Below, in pieces: positions 9,782 through 20,678 of a stretch of 52,057 nt of DNA. Under the pieces are notes generated by a model. That model made no database searches, had not been told where the DNA came from, and was given only the letters and a program-made list of their open reading frames with translations. Source of the stretch: Woeseia sp. (lineage in GTDB: Bacteria > Pseudomonadota > Gammaproteobacteria > Steroidobacterales > Woeseiaceae); the NCBI GenBank assembly GCA_013003155.1, contig JABDKF010000072.1:1-52057 (forward strand). The letters are read 5' to 3'. Numbering within the stretch: position 1 is the stretch's first letter; the number at the start of each line of letters is the position of its first letter. The position numbers and the translations under genes were made by a program.

Positions 9782-10521
9782 CCGGCCTTTGCCTGGTTTG
9801 CAACCGCCGCTGCGGCCGCGGCCGCTGCCGCCGCATCGCCCAGAAATCGTCTCGACTTGGGCTGCAGGTCGGCGTCGAGTTCATAGAGCATGGGAATGCC
9901 TGTCGGAATATTAAATTCGGTAATTTCGTCCTCCGAAACGTTATCCAGCATCTTGACCAAAGCGCGCAAGCTGTTGCCGTGCGCAGCAATCAGAACATTG
10001 CGACCTGCGCGTAAGTCTGGCGCGATGCATTCCAGCCAGCTCGGTTTGACACGCTCCAGAGTTATTGCCAGTGATTCCGTTGCCGGCAGATTTTCTATTC
10101 CGGCGTAACGGGGATCGTGGCAGGGGTGTCGCTCGTCATCCGGTTCCAGGGCGGGTGGCGGTGTCGCGTAACTGCGGCGCCAAATATGTACCTGATCGTC
10201 GCCGTATTTCGCGGCGGTTTCGGCCTTGTTGAGCCCCTGCAGGGCGCCATAGTGGCGCTCGTTAAGGCGCCAGTCGCGCACGACAGGAATCCACACCCGA
10301 TCCATCTCGTCGAGCATTATCCACAGTGTGTGTATGGCCCGCTTCAGGACCGAGGTGTACGCAATGTCTATCGTGAAATCCAGGTCGTTCAGCAACTGTC
10401 CTGCGGCTTTGGCTTCTTGTCGGCCCTTCTCGGTCAGGCCGACATCCGTCCAGCCCGTAAACAGGTTTTTCAGGTTCCAGTCACTCTGACCGTGGCGACA
10501 GAGAATAAGTTTGCCAGTCAT
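9778..10521 (-). CDS. gpmA: 2,3-bisphosphoglycerate-dependent phosphoglycerate mutase
   Basis: Glycolytic/gluconeogenic mutase interconverting 3- and 2-phosphoglycerate through a phosphohistidine. The 247 residues include the catalytic [20 protein letters not shown], the [14 protein letters not shown] loop, and the second histidine in [17 protein letters not shown] 10521 is preceded by GGAG with five bases of spacing; the GTG two codons upstream is an alternative. The C-terminus is odd: after RRFLGD come ten consecutive alanines and then VANQAKAG. The gene lies 44 bases downstream of the large glutamate dehydrogenase and is coupled to the carbonic-anhydrase-like gene. Confidence 0.95.
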   Translation of the reverse strand: MTGKLILCRHGQSDWNLKNLFTGWTDVGLTEKGRQEAKAAGQLLNDLDFTIDIAYTSVLKRAIHTLWIMLDEMDRVWIPVVRDWRLNERHYGALQGLNKAETAAKYGDDQVHIWRRSYATPPPALEPDDERHPCHDPRYAGIENLPATESLAITLERVKPSWLECIAPDLRAGRNVLIAAHGNSLRALVKMLDNVSEDEITEFNIPTGIPMLYELDADLQPKSRRFLGDAAAAAAAAAAVANQAKAG

Positions 10522-10565
10522 TTTCACTCCAGGATTTGATGTTTTGCGGCTTGCCCTGCGCCAGC

Positions 10566-13500
10566 CTACATTGAAACGAGTTTTCTAAGCTCCTGCGAAG
10601 CAACTGACAGGGTTGCAAAGTCAGCGACTTCCCGGCGTTTCATTTCTTCGATTATGGCTTCAAATTTCTCGACCGACGCCGCATTTTTATCCAGCCAGGA
10701 CTCGTATTCATCGATCGGTTTCTTTTTCTTGGCAGATTGCAACACGCGTGACGCCAGGTCGCGCCGCGCCCGATAGAAGTCATCACGTAAATTGCTCCGC
10801 GCCATCGCCTGCCAGCGACCCTCGACATGCAGATTTTCTACCTGCCGATGCAGCCAGACTATTCCGAGACGCTCGCTCAGTCGCGCGTACATGCGCGCCG
10901 TATCCATGATGGGCCGCTTGAAATCCATTGACAGGTCCGAAATATCCAGAGCACCGCGGGTCAGCATTAGCACCGCCATTTTGCGTGCAAGCGTTGTCGG
11001 GACCTTTAGAGCGGCCAAATCCGCCGCCGCCGATTTTTGGCGTTGTTTGCCCGATTCAACAACGATGCCGCTCGCACGCGTATACACAGTGTGCATGCCT
11101 GTTTTCAGGCGGGAAACGGCGTCGACAATGTCCAGTTCATCACCGTAACGTTCGATCAACCAATAGCACGCATGTCGCAGTGTGCGGCTGATATCGAATA
11201 GCATTGATTGTTGAACCGTCGCATCAATTTTGTTGTCGAGCGCTTCGATATCGCGCCATAAGACACTGGCCTCACAAATTTCGCGGGCCACGACGTATGC
11301 GCGTGCAATTGTTACGGGCGAAACGCCAGTGTCTTGTTGAATACGCTTGACGAATACAGGGCCCATGCGATTGACAATGTTGTTGGCAATCAAAGTCGCC
11401 AGAATTTCGCGACTCAAGCGATGGGCCGGGATCAGATCTTTATAACGGCGTCGCAGCAACTGCGGGAAATAGCGCTGCGGATCCGTTGTCAGAAAATCAA
11501 CGAGGTCTGATTTTGAAGCAATCAAACCGTTGTAAAGGTCGATTTTGGCGTAGCTCAAGACTACGGCAATTTCGGGCCGCGTCATGCCCTGCTTTTGTAG
11601 TCGGCGTTCTTCGATCTCCGCTTCGTCTGGTAGAAACTCCAGGTCGCGATCCAGCAGGCCCGTTTTCTCAAGATTAGTGATCAGGCGGGCGGTTTCGTCG
11701 AGGCGCTCACGTGCGCGCGCTTCCATCATGCTGATGGCCTGGGTTTGCAAATAGTTGCTGCGCAGCACAAAGGCTGCGACATCGTCGGTCATTTCTGCGA
11801 GAAGTTTGTTGCGGCGTGCGCGAGTCAGTCCCTTTTGTTCCTCTGCAGCGCGCAGCAGGATCTTAATGTTTACTTCGCGATCGGAGCTGTCTACACCAGC
11901 AGAATTGTCAATAAAGTCGGTATTTATTCGCCCACCGTTCAAACTAAACTCAATCCGCGCAAATTGCGTTAGCCCGAGGTTACCGCCCTCGCCGATTACC
12001 TTGCAGCGCAATTCGTCCGCGTCGACTCGCAGCGTATCGTTGCTACGATCGCCGACTTCCGCGTTACTCTCATAGCTCGCCTTTACGTAGGTGCCTATCC
12101 CGCCGTTCCACAAGAGATCAACCGGCATTTTCAAGATGCAGCGGATCAATTCGATAGGTTGGAGGCTGGTCGCTTTCGTATCGAGGAGTTTGCGCACTTC
12201 GGGCGAAAGACGAATCTTTTTCGCCTGCCGCGAGAACAGCCCGCCGCCCTTCGATATAAGTGCCTCATTGTAATTTTCCCAGCTTGAACGCGGTAGTTTA
12301 AATAGTCGCTGGCGTTCCTTGAAGCTCCTGGCCATGTCCGGATCAGGATCAAGAAAAATATGTTGGTGATTGAATGCGGCTACGAGTTTAATTTTTCGTG
12401 ACAGCAGCATGCCATTGCCAAAAACATCGCCGCTCATATCGCCGATACCCGCGACAGTGAACGGATCAGATTGTGTATCGAGGCCCTGTTCGCGGAAATG
12501 CCGTTTGACAGCTTCCCAGGCGCCGCGAGCGGTAATGCCCATTTTTTTGTGGTCGTAACCGGCCGAACCGCCCGATGCGAACGCGTCATCGAGCCAGAAC
12601 CCGTACTCTGCAGATATTGCGTTTGCAATGTCCGAGAATGTCGCGGTTCCCTTGTCTGCGGCGACGACCAGGTAGGGATCATCGCCGTCACGCCGCATTA
12701 CGCGAGGTGGCGGCACGATTTTGCCGTCAACGACATTGTCCGTGATGTCCAGCAGGCCCCTTATAAATGTCTTATAGCAGTCGATTCCTTCTTTCAGGAT
12801 CGCGTCACGGTCACCTGCTGGAAGATCCTTCGGCACGAATCCGCCTTTGGCACCGGTCGGCACGATGACGGTATTTTTGACGACCTGGGCTTTCATCAGG
12901 CCGAGTACCTCGGTACGGAAGTCTTCGCGGCGATCCGACCAGCGCAGCCCGCCGCGCGCTACCGCTCCGCCACGCAAATGCACACCCTCTACTTCCGGTG
13001 CGTAGACAAAGACTTCAAATCGCGGCCTTGGTAGCGGCGCTTCGGGAATCTCGCCAGACTTTAATTTGATAGACAGGCGCGATTTGTGTTGGCCATTGTC
13101 GTCCGTTTGGAAATAGTTGGTTCGCTTGGTTGCTTTTATCGCGCCGGCGAACGCCGTAAGAATGCGGTCTTCATCGAGATTACGCGCGCGCGCGATGGCA
13201 CGGCTTATAGACGCAACCGCGGCTTGTAAAGCTTCGTCTCGTTTTTTTGCAGGCAGATCCGGATTGAACTGCAGTTCGAACTGGTCGACGAGGTTGTGCG
13301 CGACACCCGCATGCGCAGACAGCACGTCTTCCATATAATTTTGACTAAACGGAATGCCAAGCTGTAGCAGAAACTTGGCATAACAGCGGATTAGCGTTAC
13401 CTGGCGCCAGTCAAGCCCGGCACGCAAAATCAACCGATTAAAACCATCATTCTCGGCGTCACCGATCAATGCATGGTGAAACCCGTCCTGAAAACGTTTG

Positions 13501-15395
13501 GCGGCGTCGTCGAGATCGATTTCTGCGATTCCGGCGAAATTTAGCGAGAAGTCCTGAATCCAGAATTTTCCGGAGCTGCGCGGCTGAATCTGGTAGGGCC
13601 GCTCGCTGTGTACCTCTGTCCCGAGGTCCTCTAGGATCGGCAGAACGTGCGAGAGAAGTAACGGTTCATCCTTACAAAACGTACGGAAATGAAGTTGATC
13701 GGTGTCCGCGTCTTTCGGTCGATAGAGCAGCAAGTAGTCGTTGTGCGACCCTTGCAACAGCCCGTCGATGCGTTTGACGTCCAGGCAAGCGACTGCAGGC
13801 TCTTCGTCCGCTTCATATGCAGCCGGAAAACTTTCACCGTATTCCCTGAAGAGCAGCGGACCGGCTTCTAATCCGAAGCGTTCGATAAGGTTGGCGCGCA
13901 ATTTATCGCGCCAGGTGACTACTGCCGCTTCTATTTCAGATTCGATGCTTTTCAGGCTGATACGGGGACGCTTGCCGACATTAGTCCGCACGATCAAGTG
14001 CACTCGTGCGAGCGGTGAATCGTAGAGCTGCACACTGGAATCTACGGCATGGCCGTCAAAGGCGTTCAGCAGAATCCCTTCTATTCGTCGGCGAACCGCC
14101 GTCGTATATTTTTCACGCGGCACATAGACGATGCATGAAAAGAACCGCCGAAATGCATCGCGACGCAGGAAAAACCTGACTCGATGTCGTTCTTGCAGAT
14201 TGAGAATGCCATTTGTGGTGCGCAAGAGGTCGTGGACGGAGCTTTGAAAAAGTTCGTCGCGCGGAAAGGTATCGAGTATGTGCATCAATGACTTGCCGCG
14301 GTGGCCTGCCGGATCGACTCCGGTGCGCGCCATTACCCGATTAACTTTGAGACGCAGAAGCGGAATATTGCGTGGGTTTTCACTGTAGGCAACTGAAGTG
14401 AACAAGCCAATAAATCGAAGTTCGCCGGCTGGCTCCCCTTTCTTGTTGTACTTCTTAACACCGACGTAGTCGAGGTAGCCTGAGCGATGTACTGTCGAGC
14501 GCGAATTAGCCTTGGTGATGATTAGCCAACTCTTGGACCGAGCATGACGGCGCATTTCGTTGGTTAATTCTATGGTGCCTCCGCCGCGCTCCTCTTTCGA
14601 CAGCAACCCAAGCCCGCTGCCTACAACGGACTTCAGCAGGTATTTTTCGCCTTTGGATTCCAGTTTGTATTCGCGAAAACCAAGAAACGTAAAGTGGTCC
14701 TCGACCATCCATTGCAATAGCTTGCGACTTTCCTCGCGTACCTCTTCGTCCATGCCCGCCGGCCCAAAATTCAGCACTTCTTTCGCCTGCGACATTTTTT
14801 CCCGCATTGCACGCCAGTCGCGGACAGCAGAGCGGACATCGCCCAGCACTTTGCGAATCTCATGCTCGAGAATACGCAGCTGCTGCGGATCAGACTCGCG
14901 ATCAATCGCAAGTCGAATAAAAGACTCCTCCTGACCCTCATCTGAGGTCAATGAGTGGATCGCGGTGACTCGATTTTTCCGGTCGCGACTCACTCGCACG
15001 ACGGGGTGAACCGTCATGTGGATCGTCATGTCGGATCTGTTGATTGCGGCAGATACAGAATCCACCAGGAACGGCATGTTGTCGTTGACCATTTCGATAA
15101 TGGTGAAGCCCGAATCATAACCATGCGATTTCATGTTCGGATTTGATACGCGAAGCAGCGCCTCGCCGCGTTTACGCACGGCAGCAAAATCGAGATGGGC
15201 GAGGGCGGCACTGCCCATAATGGCAGTTGACCGCTGCAGCATGTCTTCGATCGGGACATTCGCATAGTAAAGACGCAACCAGCGATTAATCTGCTTGCGG
15301 TCCTTCAACGTTTTCGAGCCAGGTTTCAAGCTAACAACTCGCTCGATTAGCTCATCCGTCAGGTCGCTGTCGCGACGTTGCGGCTGTTTCGACAC
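10566..15395 (-). CDS. Large NAD-dependent glutamate dehydrogenase (GDH-180 class)
   Basis: Oxidative deamination of glutamate to 2-oxoglutarate and ammonia with NAD+, usually a catabolic enzyme. About 1609 residues, the normal size of the class. A long N-terminal regulatory part with ACT-like segments precedes the catalytic core: [42 protein letters not shown] and [12 protein letters not shown] are visible. I chose GTG 15395, preceded by CGGAG at eight bases, because it yields family length and leaves 161 bases to the divergent dioxygenase. The open frame runs to 15674, inside that gene, and is unlikely to be translated. gpmA follows on the same strand. Confidence 0.92.
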   Translation of the reverse strand: MSKQPQRRDSDLTDELIERVVSLKPGSKTLKDRKQINRWLRLYYANVPIEDMLQRSTAIMGSAALAHLDFAAVRKRGEALLRVSNPNMKSHGYDSGFTIIEMVNDNMPFLVDSVSAAINRSDMTIHMTVHPVVRVSRDRKNRVTAIHSLTSDEGQEESFIRLAIDRESDPQQLRILEHEIRKVLGDVRSAVRDWRAMREKMSQAKEVLNFGPAGMDEEVREESRKLLQWMVEDHFTFLGFREYKLESKGEKYLLKSVVGSGLGLLSKEERGGGTIELTNEMRRHARSKSWLIITKANSRSTVHRSGYLDYVGVKKYNKKGEPAGELRFIGLFTSVAYSENPRNIPLLRLKVNRVMARTGVDPAGHRGKSLMHILDTFPRDELFQSSVHDLLRTTNGILNLQERHRVRFFLRRDAFRRFFSCIVYVPREKYTTAVRRRIEGILLNAFDGHAVDSSVQLYDSPLARVHLIVRTNVGKRPRISLKSIESEIEAAVVTWRDKLRANLIERFGLEAGPLLFREYGESFPAAYEADEEPAVACLDVKRIDGLLQGSHNDYLLLYRPKDADTDQLHFRTFCKDEPLLLSHVLPILEDLGTEVHSERPYQIQPRSSGKFWIQDFSLNFAGIAEIDLDDAAKRFQDGFHHALIGDAENDGFNRLILRAGLDWRQVTLIRCYAKFLLQLGIPFSQNYMEDVLSAHAGVAHNLVDQFELQFNPDLPAKKRDEALQAAVASISRAIARARNLDEDRILTAFAGAIKATKRTNYFQTDDNGQHKSRLSIKLKSGEIPEAPLPRPRFEVFVYAPEVEGVHLRGGAVARGGLRWSDRREDFRTEVLGLMKAQVVKNTVIVPTGAKGGFVPKDLPAGDRDAILKEGIDCYKTFIRGLLDITDNVVDGKIVPPPRVMRRDGDDPYLVVAADKGTATFSDIANAISAEYGFWLDDAFASGGSAGYDHKKMGITARGAWEAVKRHFREQGLDTQSDPFTVAGIGDMSGDVFGNGMLLSRKIKLVAAFNHQHIFLDPDPDMARSFKERQRLFKLPRSSWENYNEALISKGGGLFSRQAKKIRLSPEVRKLLDTKATSLQPIELIRCILKMPVDLLWNGGIGTYVKASYESNAEVGDRSNDTLRVDADELRCKVIGEGGNLGLTQFARIEFSLNGGRINTDFIDNSAGVDSSDREVNIKILLRAAEEQKGLTRARRNKLLAEMTDDVAAFVLRSNYLQTQAISMMEARARERLDETARLITNLEKTGLLDRDLEFLPDEAEIEERRLQKQGMTRPEIAVVLSYAKIDLYNGLIASKSDLVDFLTTDPQRYFPQLLRRRYKDLIPAHRLSREILATLIANNIVNRMGPVFVKRIQQDTGVSPVTIARAYVVAREICEASVLWRDIEALDNKIDATVQQSMLFDISRTLRHACYWLIERYGDELDIVDAVSRLKTGMHTVYTRASGIVVESGKQRQKSAAADLAALKVPTTLARKMAVLMLTRGALDISDLSMDFKRPIMDTARMYARLSERLGIVWLHRQVENLHVEGRWQAMARSNLRDDFYRARRDLASRVLQSAKKKKPIDEYESWLDKNAASVEKFEAIIEEMKRREVADFATLSVASQELRKLVSM

Positions 15396-15556
15396 GTAAT
15401 GCGCTCCGGCCGGAGGGTTAGGTCCGAAAGTCGGTGACTGCGACTCTATACCGGAACGATGATGTATTTCCAGAGATTCCGGCTCTTCCACGGATGAGGG
15501 TATGAGGTTTGGTCTGAAAGGTTCTACAATGCGCCTCTCGGTCAGCAGGCAGAATA

Positions 15557-16399
15557 ATGACACAGCGAAAAATGGAGCCCTCGATCCATACGAGGCTTGA
15601 TCGCGACAGCGACTATACGGCGTATTTGCGACTCGACAAGTTGTTGGACGCACAGTCTCCGCTAAGCGACCCACCTCACCATGACGAATTGCTGTTCATC
15701 ATTCAGCATCAGGTGACGGAGCTGTGGATAAAGCTCGTCATTCACGAGATCGAGGCGGCGATGGCCAACATGCGGTCAGATAATTTGCCGCCGGCGGTGA
15801 AAAAGCTGGCGCGCGTCAAGCATGTCCAAAACCAGATGTACAACCAGTGGACGGTGCTGGATACGCTGACGCCAAGTGAATACTCGCAGTTCCGGCAGGT
15901 TTTCGGGCAGGCGTCAGGCTTTCAGTCGCCGCAGTACCGCTTGCTTGAATTCCTGATGGGCAACAAGAGCCGCCAGACTCTCAAGGTCTTCAAGCAGCAG
16001 CCGGAATGGCTCGCTCGCCTCGAGCAGGCTCTACACGAGCGTGCGCTGTTTGACGAATTCCTGGCCTACCTGGCCAGACAAGGTCTGCCGGTGCCGGATT
16101 CGGCGCTGGAGCGGGATTTCAGCGTGGAACGGGTTGAAGATCCGGGGGTGGTTGCGATTCTCAGGGGCATTTATCAGCATCCGCAAGAGCATTGGCCCCA
16201 TTACGAAATGTGCGAAGCGCTGATGGATATTTCCAATAACTTTCAATTCTGGCGTTTTCATCACATGAAGACGGTAGAGCGCATTATTGGACACAAGGCG
16301 GGCAGTGGCGGCTCGTCCGGCGTTTCCTTCCTGAAGAAGGCAATTGATATTGAGTTTTTTCCCGAATTAATCCGGGTACGGACAGAAATCGATAGCTAA
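15557..16399 (+). CDS. kynA: Tryptophan 2,3-dioxygenase
   Basis: Haem enzyme opening the indole ring of L-tryptophan to N-formylkynurenine, the first step of the kynurenine route. The 280 residues are full length for bacterial TDO. Motifs seen: DELLFIIQHQVTELW (substrate pocket), ASGFQSPQYRLLEF, and FWRFHHMKTVERIIGHK with the proximal haem histidine, then GSGGSSGVSFLKKA. ATG 15557 is used; ATG five codons later is an alternative. No kynureninase or formamidase is in the window. Divergent from the glutamate dehydrogenase and convergent, with nine bases between, with the MarR gene. Confidence 0.95.
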   Translation: MTQRKMEPSIHTRLDRDSDYTAYLRLDKLLDAQSPLSDPPHHDELLFIIQHQVTELWIKLVIHEIEAAMANMRSDNLPPAVKKLARVKHVQNQMYNQWTVLDTLTPSEYSQFRQVFGQASGFQSPQYRLLEFLMGNKSRQTLKVFKQQPEWLARLEQALHERALFDEFLAYLARQGLPVPDSALERDFSVERVEDPGVVAILRGIYQHPQEHWPHYEMCEALMDISNNFQFWRFHHMKTVERIIGHKAGSGGSSGVSFLKKAIDIEFFPELIRVRTEIDS

Positions 16400-16408
16400 C
16401 GGCCAGAC

Positions 16409-16936
16409 TCAGTCGGCGGGCGCGCCAATGTGATCTGCTTTTTCGAGCAGTTGGTCCATAATCCGGTTCAATGCAATGATTTCCTGTTCTGACAGGCCTT
16501 CAAGCAGCGTGTCTTCAATGCCGAGCGCAAGCGGTGAAATCTCGTCCAGCACAGTCTTGCCTTTCTCCGACAGCGTCAGGATAGATCGGCGTCGATCCGC
16601 GTCGGCAAACTGCCGGTCGATACGGCCTTTCTTGATCAGGCGCGTGACCGCACGGCTGACCGCCACTTTGTCCATCAAGGTACGCTCCGCGACTTCTACC
16701 GCGGAGAGGCCCGGGTAGCGGCCCAGAATTACAATGACGCGCCATTCAGGGATTGTCAGGCCGAAACGCCGCGCATAAACCGTCGCAATCGAATTGCTGA
16801 CGGAGTGCGACAAAATGGCCAGACGGTACGGCAGGAATTTCTCAAGCAGCAGTTCGCGCGAAGGTTCGTCTTTTTTTTGAACGGGTGATGTCACGACGGC
16901 CTCGACCTGCGTTGAGCTGCTAATGGTCTTTATCAT
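16409..16936 (-). CDS. MarR-family transcriptional regulator
   Basis: Winged-helix dimeric regulator of 175 residues. The central part carries the MarR fold: LTIPEWRVIVILGRYP, the recognition helix MDKVAVSRAVTRLIKKG, and the wing DADRRRSILTLSEKGK. A polar N-terminal extension of about 30 residues precedes it. It converges on the tryptophan dioxygenase gene, so it may regulate aromatic catabolism, but proximity is the only evidence. The ligand is unknown. Its upstream side faces zapE, which lies on the same strand. Confidence 0.9.
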   Translation of the reverse strand: MIKTISSSTQVEAVVTSPVQKKDEPSRELLLEKFLPYRLAILSHSVSNSIATVYARRFGLTIPEWRVIVILGRYPGLSAVEVAERTLMDKVAVSRAVTRLIKKGRIDRQFADADRRRSILTLSEKGKTVLDEISPLALGIEDTLLEGLSEQEIIALNRIMDQLLEKADHIGAPAD

Positions 16937-16979
16937 ACTGATTGCCGGGGAAAAGCCAAATATTGAGGCTCCCTGTTTA

Positions 16980-18077
16980 TCACGCGCGGTGAGGGGCGTG
17001 CAGGTACTCCTGGCTCTGCATCTCTGTCAGCCGGCTGATTGTCCGCTGGAATTCGAACTTGAGTCGATTGCCGGTGTAGAGTTCCGCAGCGCGCGTTGCT
17101 GCTGCGAGCACCAGCTTTACGCGGCGGTCGTAAAACTCATCGACGAGTGCGATAAATCGTCTCGCAGCATCATCCGCCTGGGCATCCAGTTGCGGCACAC
17201 CTGAAACGATGACCGTATGATTCCAACGCGCTATTTCAATGTAATCCGCATGGCTTCGCGGTCCCTCGCACAGCTCAGCAAAATCAAACCAGGCGACACC
17301 CTTGGCAGCTCGCAGAGTCTCGACAGTGCGGCCGTTGATGTCGATGCGACGCGACTCGACAACCTTGCCGGGCGCGACGTCTTTAAAGAATCGCATCAGG
17401 CGCTCATCCGTATCAGGGCCTGGTGGCGTCAGGTAGGTGCCGGCGCGTTGCAGTAGCCGCAGCCTGTAGTCGTTGGCGCCATCCAGCGCAATCACCTGCG
17501 TGTGGGTCTTCAAAAGTTCGATCGCGGGAAGGAATCGTTCGCGCTGTAAGCCGCCGGCGTATAACTGGTCCGGAGGCAAATTTGATGTTGTTACCAATGT
17601 CACGCCGCGACTAAACAGACCATCGAGCAGCCGGCCAAGAATCATTGCGTCCCCGATATCGCTGACGAAAAACTCGTCAAAGCACAGCACGTGCGCCTCC
17701 CGGGCATACTGGCTCGCTACGAGGTCCAAGGGGTCGCGCTCGTCTTCCAACAGCCCCAATCGATGATGCACATCACGCATCATGCGGTGAAAATGAATGC
17801 GTTTTTTCTTCTTGTGATTCAGCGTGTCGAAAAACAAGTCCATAAGAAAAGTCTTGCCACGCCCGACTCCCCCCCACAAATAAATGCCGCGCGGCACGGC
17901 GGGGCGGGGCAGGAATGGCAAATTGCCGCGCACCTTTGACAAAAAGCCGGACTCTTCTGTGAGCGCGCGTTGCAAAGCTTCAAAAAGAATCACAATTGCC
18001 AGTTGCTCTGGGTCTTCCTGCAGTCCGGGTTGTTTTGCGTAGATTTCGGAAAGAGAAGGTTTCTTCATGTGTCTCAT
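16980..18077 (-). CDS. zapE: Cell division ATPase ZapE (AFG1-like)
   Basis: P-loop ATPase of the AFG1/ZapE family; in E. coli it acts on FtsZ rings under stress and is linked to respiratory protein quality control. The 365 residues include Walker A (GGVGRGKTFLMD), the HFHRMM block, Walker B (LCFDEFFVSD), the sensor TTSNLPPDQLY and the C-terminal VDEFYDRRVKL that marks this family. Start ATG 18077; ATG 18068, three codons in, is equally possible. Divergent from the ETF-QO gene. Confidence 0.93.
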   Translation of the reverse strand: MRHMKKPSLSEIYAKQPGLQEDPEQLAIVILFEALQRALTEESGFLSKVRGNLPFLPRPAVPRGIYLWGGVGRGKTFLMDLFFDTLNHKKKKRIHFHRMMRDVHHRLGLLEDERDPLDLVASQYAREAHVLCFDEFFVSDIGDAMILGRLLDGLFSRGVTLVTTSNLPPDQLYAGGLQRERFLPAIELLKTHTQVIALDGANDYRLRLLQRAGTYLTPPGPDTDERLMRFFKDVAPGKVVESRRIDINGRTVETLRAAKGVAWFDFAELCEGPRSHADYIEIARWNHTVIVSGVPQLDAQADDAARRFIALVDEFYDRRVKLVLAAATRAAELYTGNRLKFEFQRTISRLTEMQSQEYLHAPHRA

Positions 18078-18160
18078 TTTTGCGCGAATCGCGGCGGCAG
18101 CAAGGTTACCGTGCGCGCCGGCAAGCCGCCAGCAGTCATATCACAACGTGCGCCGAGCTC

Positions 18161-18169
18161 TGCTAGAAT
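18161..18169 (+). promoter_or_regulatory. Extended -10 promoter element (TGCTAGAAT)
   Basis: TG-N-TAGAAT, 29 bases before the ETF-QO start. No good -35 lies 17 bases upstream, as is usual for extended -10 promoters. The expected transcript start near 18176 leaves a leader of just over 20 bases. Based on sequence match only. Confidence 0.4.
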
Positions 18170-18198
18170 CTCGCTTTGCAAAGCACGGAATATCGAGA

Positions 18199-19860
18199 AT
18201 GCCCGAAACTCAAGAACGCGAATCAATGGAATTCGACGTTGTAATCGTAGGTGCGGGTCCAGCGGGCCTGGCTTGCGCCTGCCGACTCATGCAGCTCGCG
18301 CAAAAAAAAGGCGCCGAGTTTAACGTGGTCGTTGTTGAGAAAGGCTCCGAAGTGGGCGCGCATATTCTGTCCGGAAACGTGTTCGATCCGCGGGGACTTA
18401 ACGAACTGTTTCCCGATTGGCAAGATCGTGGTGCACCGTTGACTACAGAAGTTACCGGCGACGACTTTCATTACTTGACCAGCGATCGCGGCGGTCAGAC
18501 CGTGCCAGGTTTTTTCGTGCCCGCACCGATGCAAAATCACGGCAATTACATCGTAAGCCTCGGGGCAGTCTGCCAATGGCTGGCCGAGCAGTCAGAAGCG
18601 CTGGGCGTCAATCTGTTTCCAGGATTCGCGGCGTCCGAGATTCTTTATGACGACGAGGGCCTGGTTGCGGGCGTCGCAACGAGTGACATGGGAGTTGGGA
18701 AAAACGGCGAGCGCAAGGATTCGTATCAGCCTGGCTATGAACTCAAGGCAAAATACACCGTGTTCGCAGAGGGCTGCCATGGCAACCTCGGCAAAGAACT
18801 AATAGCGCGATTCGATCTGCGCAAGGGTCGAGATCCGCAACATTATGGTTTGGGGCTAAAAGAAATCTGGGAAATTGATCCGGCACTGCACGAGGAGGGC
18901 AAGGTCGTGCACACCTTGGGTTGGCCTCTCGATAATCACACCGAGGGCGGCGGCTTCCTCTATCACGCGGCCGGCAACAAGGTTTATCTGGGCATGATTG
19001 TTGCCCTCAATTACCGGAATCCGTACTTGTCGCCGTTCAACGAATTTCAGCGCTGGAAGCTGCACCCGCGCATCCGTCGGTATCTTGAGGGCGGCAAACG
19101 TATTGCCTACGGCGCGCGCGCAGTCAATAAAGGCGGCCTGCAGTCTCTGCCCAAACTCACGGTGCCGGGCGGCTTGCTAATAGGTTGCGATGCCGGCTTC
19201 CTTAACGGCGCGAAAATAAAGGGCTCCCACACGGCAATCAAGAGTGGCGCGCTGGCCGCTGAAAGTATTGCTGCAGCGCTGGCCGTTGGGGACCCCGGGC
19301 AGCGCGAGTTATACGACTATGAAGAAGCCGTCCGCGCCAGCTGGATCTACGAAGAGCTTCACCGTTCGCGAAATTTTTCCCCGGCACTCAGCAAGTTCGG
19401 AACGTTTTTCGGCGCAGCGTTTGCGTGGGTCGATCAGAATGTCTTTCGAGGCAAGTTGCCCTTTACCCTGCGAAACCCCGTGCCGGATCACGCAATTTTG
19501 AATGAGGCAAAGGACGCCAAACCAATCGATTACCCTAAACCGGACGGTGTGATCACCTTCGATCGTTTGTCGTCGGTGTTCCTTTCCAGTACCAACCATG
19601 AAGAGGACCAACCGTCGCACTTGTTACTGAAAGACGCCAGTATCCCGATCGAGCAGAACCTGCCGCGCTTTGCCGAACCGGCCCAGCGATACTGCCCTGC
19701 GGGCGTTTATGAAGTGGTGACAGAGGACGGCGCGCCGCGCTTTCAGATCAATGCGCAGAATTGTGTGCACTGCAAGTCCTGCGATATCAAAGACCCGGCG
19801 CAAAACATTGTCTGGACGGTGCCAGAGGGCGGGGGTGGCCCAAACTATCCGGGAATGTGA
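18199..19860 (+). CDS. Electron transfer flavoprotein-ubiquinone oxidoreductase
   Basis: Membrane-associated FAD and 4Fe-4S enzyme that takes electrons from reduced ETF and reduces ubiquinone. The 553 residues have the N-terminal dinucleotide loop VVIVGAGPAGLACACRL, the GCDAGFLNGAKIKGSHTAIK flavin/quinone region, and the C-terminal cluster ligands CVHCKSCDIKDP plus an earlier Cys in RYCPAGVYEV; it ends GGGGPNYPGM as the family does. ATG 18199 is chosen because it starts just before the FAD motif; the open frame begins inside zapE. It probably serves the acyl-CoA dehydrogenases. Convergent, with three bases between, with the SDR gene. Confidence 0.95.
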   Translation: MPETQERESMEFDVVIVGAGPAGLACACRLMQLAQKKGAEFNVVVVEKGSEVGAHILSGNVFDPRGLNELFPDWQDRGAPLTTEVTGDDFHYLTSDRGGQTVPGFFVPAPMQNHGNYIVSLGAVCQWLAEQSEALGVNLFPGFAASEILYDDEGLVAGVATSDMGVGKNGERKDSYQPGYELKAKYTVFAEGCHGNLGKELIARFDLRKGRDPQHYGLGLKEIWEIDPALHEEGKVVHTLGWPLDNHTEGGGFLYHAAGNKVYLGMIVALNYRNPYLSPFNEFQRWKLHPRIRRYLEGGKRIAYGARAVNKGGLQSLPKLTVPGGLLIGCDAGFLNGAKIKGSHTAIKSGALAAESIAAALAVGDPGQRELYDYEEAVRASWIYEELHRSRNFSPALSKFGTFFGAAFAWVDQNVFRGKLPFTLRNPVPDHAILNEAKDAKPIDYPKPDGVITFDRLSSVFLSSTNHEEDQPSHLLLKDASIPIEQNLPRFAEPAQRYCPAGVYEVVTEDGAPRFQINAQNCVHCKSCDIKDPAQNIVWTVPEGGGGPNYPGM

Positions 19861-19863
19861 CCG

Positions 19864-20631
19864 TTATTTCGCCTGCATCCGGATAGCGCCATCCAGACGT
19901 ATCGTTTCGCCGTTTAACATCGTGTTGCCGTAAATTGCAGCGACCAGGTCGGCATACTCGTCAGGCCGACCCATGCGCGGCGGAAACGGTACTTGCGCGC
20001 CCAATGACTGCTGAACTTCAGGCGGCAATCCGGCCATCATCGGCGTCAGAAAAATTCCCGGCGCAATCGTATTGACGCGAATGCCAAAGCGCGCCAGTTC
20101 GCGCGCGAGAGGCAGCATCATACTGACGACACCACCTTTCGACGCCGCATACGCAGCCTGACCTATCTGCCCTTCAAAAGCGGCGACGGAGGCGGTATTT
20201 ACAATCAGGCCCCGCTCGCCGTCTGCTGTCGGCTCATTGCGTTGCATGATATTGGCAGCCTCTTTCGCGAGAATGAATGAACCGACCAGGTTGATCATCA
20301 CCGTGCGCGTGAAGCTTTCTGCCGGCAGCGGTCCATCACGTCCAAGCGCACGCGCCGGCAGCAAAATACCCGCACAATTGACGGCGAGCGTAATGCCGCC
20401 CATGAATTCGGCCGCCGCGTTCATTGCCTGCTTCACCGACGCTTCATCGGAGACGTCTGTGCGGACAAAGCTCGCGCGATCACCGAGGGCATCAGCACTC
20501 TTGTTACCTTGTGCCTCGTTGATGTCGAGCAGAACGACCTTGCCACCGGCGGCAATGACATGCTCTGCCGTCGCCAACCCGAGGCCCGAGGCGCCGCCGG
20601 AAACGACGGCGTTTGCTGACGCTAATTCCAT
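19864..20631 (-). CDS. 3-hydroxyacyl-CoA dehydrogenase type 2-like SDR
   Basis: Classical SDR of 255 residues, intact in every motif: VSGGASGLGLATAE (cofactor loop), LAVNCAGI (NAG), NTASVAAFEG (Ser) and AAYAASKGG (Tyr and Lys). The wording, including the long GERGLIVNTASVAAFEGQIG segment, matches the HSD17B10 / 3-hydroxyacyl-CoA dehydrogenase type-2 group. It lies 47 bases downstream of a thiolase, consistent with the last two steps of beta-oxidation or branched acyl-CoA breakdown. Its substrate is not fixed by sequence. Confidence 0.9.
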   Translation of the reverse strand: MELASANAVVSGGASGLGLATAEHVIAAGGKVVLLDINEAQGNKSADALGDRASFVRTDVSDEASVKQAMNAAAEFMGGITLAVNCAGILLPARALGRDGPLPAESFTRTVMINLVGSFILAKEAANIMQRNEPTADGERGLIVNTASVAAFEGQIGQAAYAASKGGVVSMMLPLARELARFGIRVNTIAPGIFLTPMMAGLPPEVQQSLGAQVPFPPRMGRPDEYADLVAAIYGNTMLNGETIRLDGAIRMQAK

Positions 20632-20678
20632 GCTGATCTCCGAATACTGTTCTGCTGATGTAAGGACTAAGGGGTGCG

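Noticed and set aside
15396-15674. Longer glutamate dehydrogenase N-terminus running into the dioxygenase gene
   Set aside because: It would overlap divergent coding sequence by 118 bases; the GTG at 15395 has a ribosome site and gives the usual length.
19864-20631. Second degenerate SDR
   Set aside because: All SDR motifs (cofactor loop, NAG, Ser, YxxxK) are intact here.
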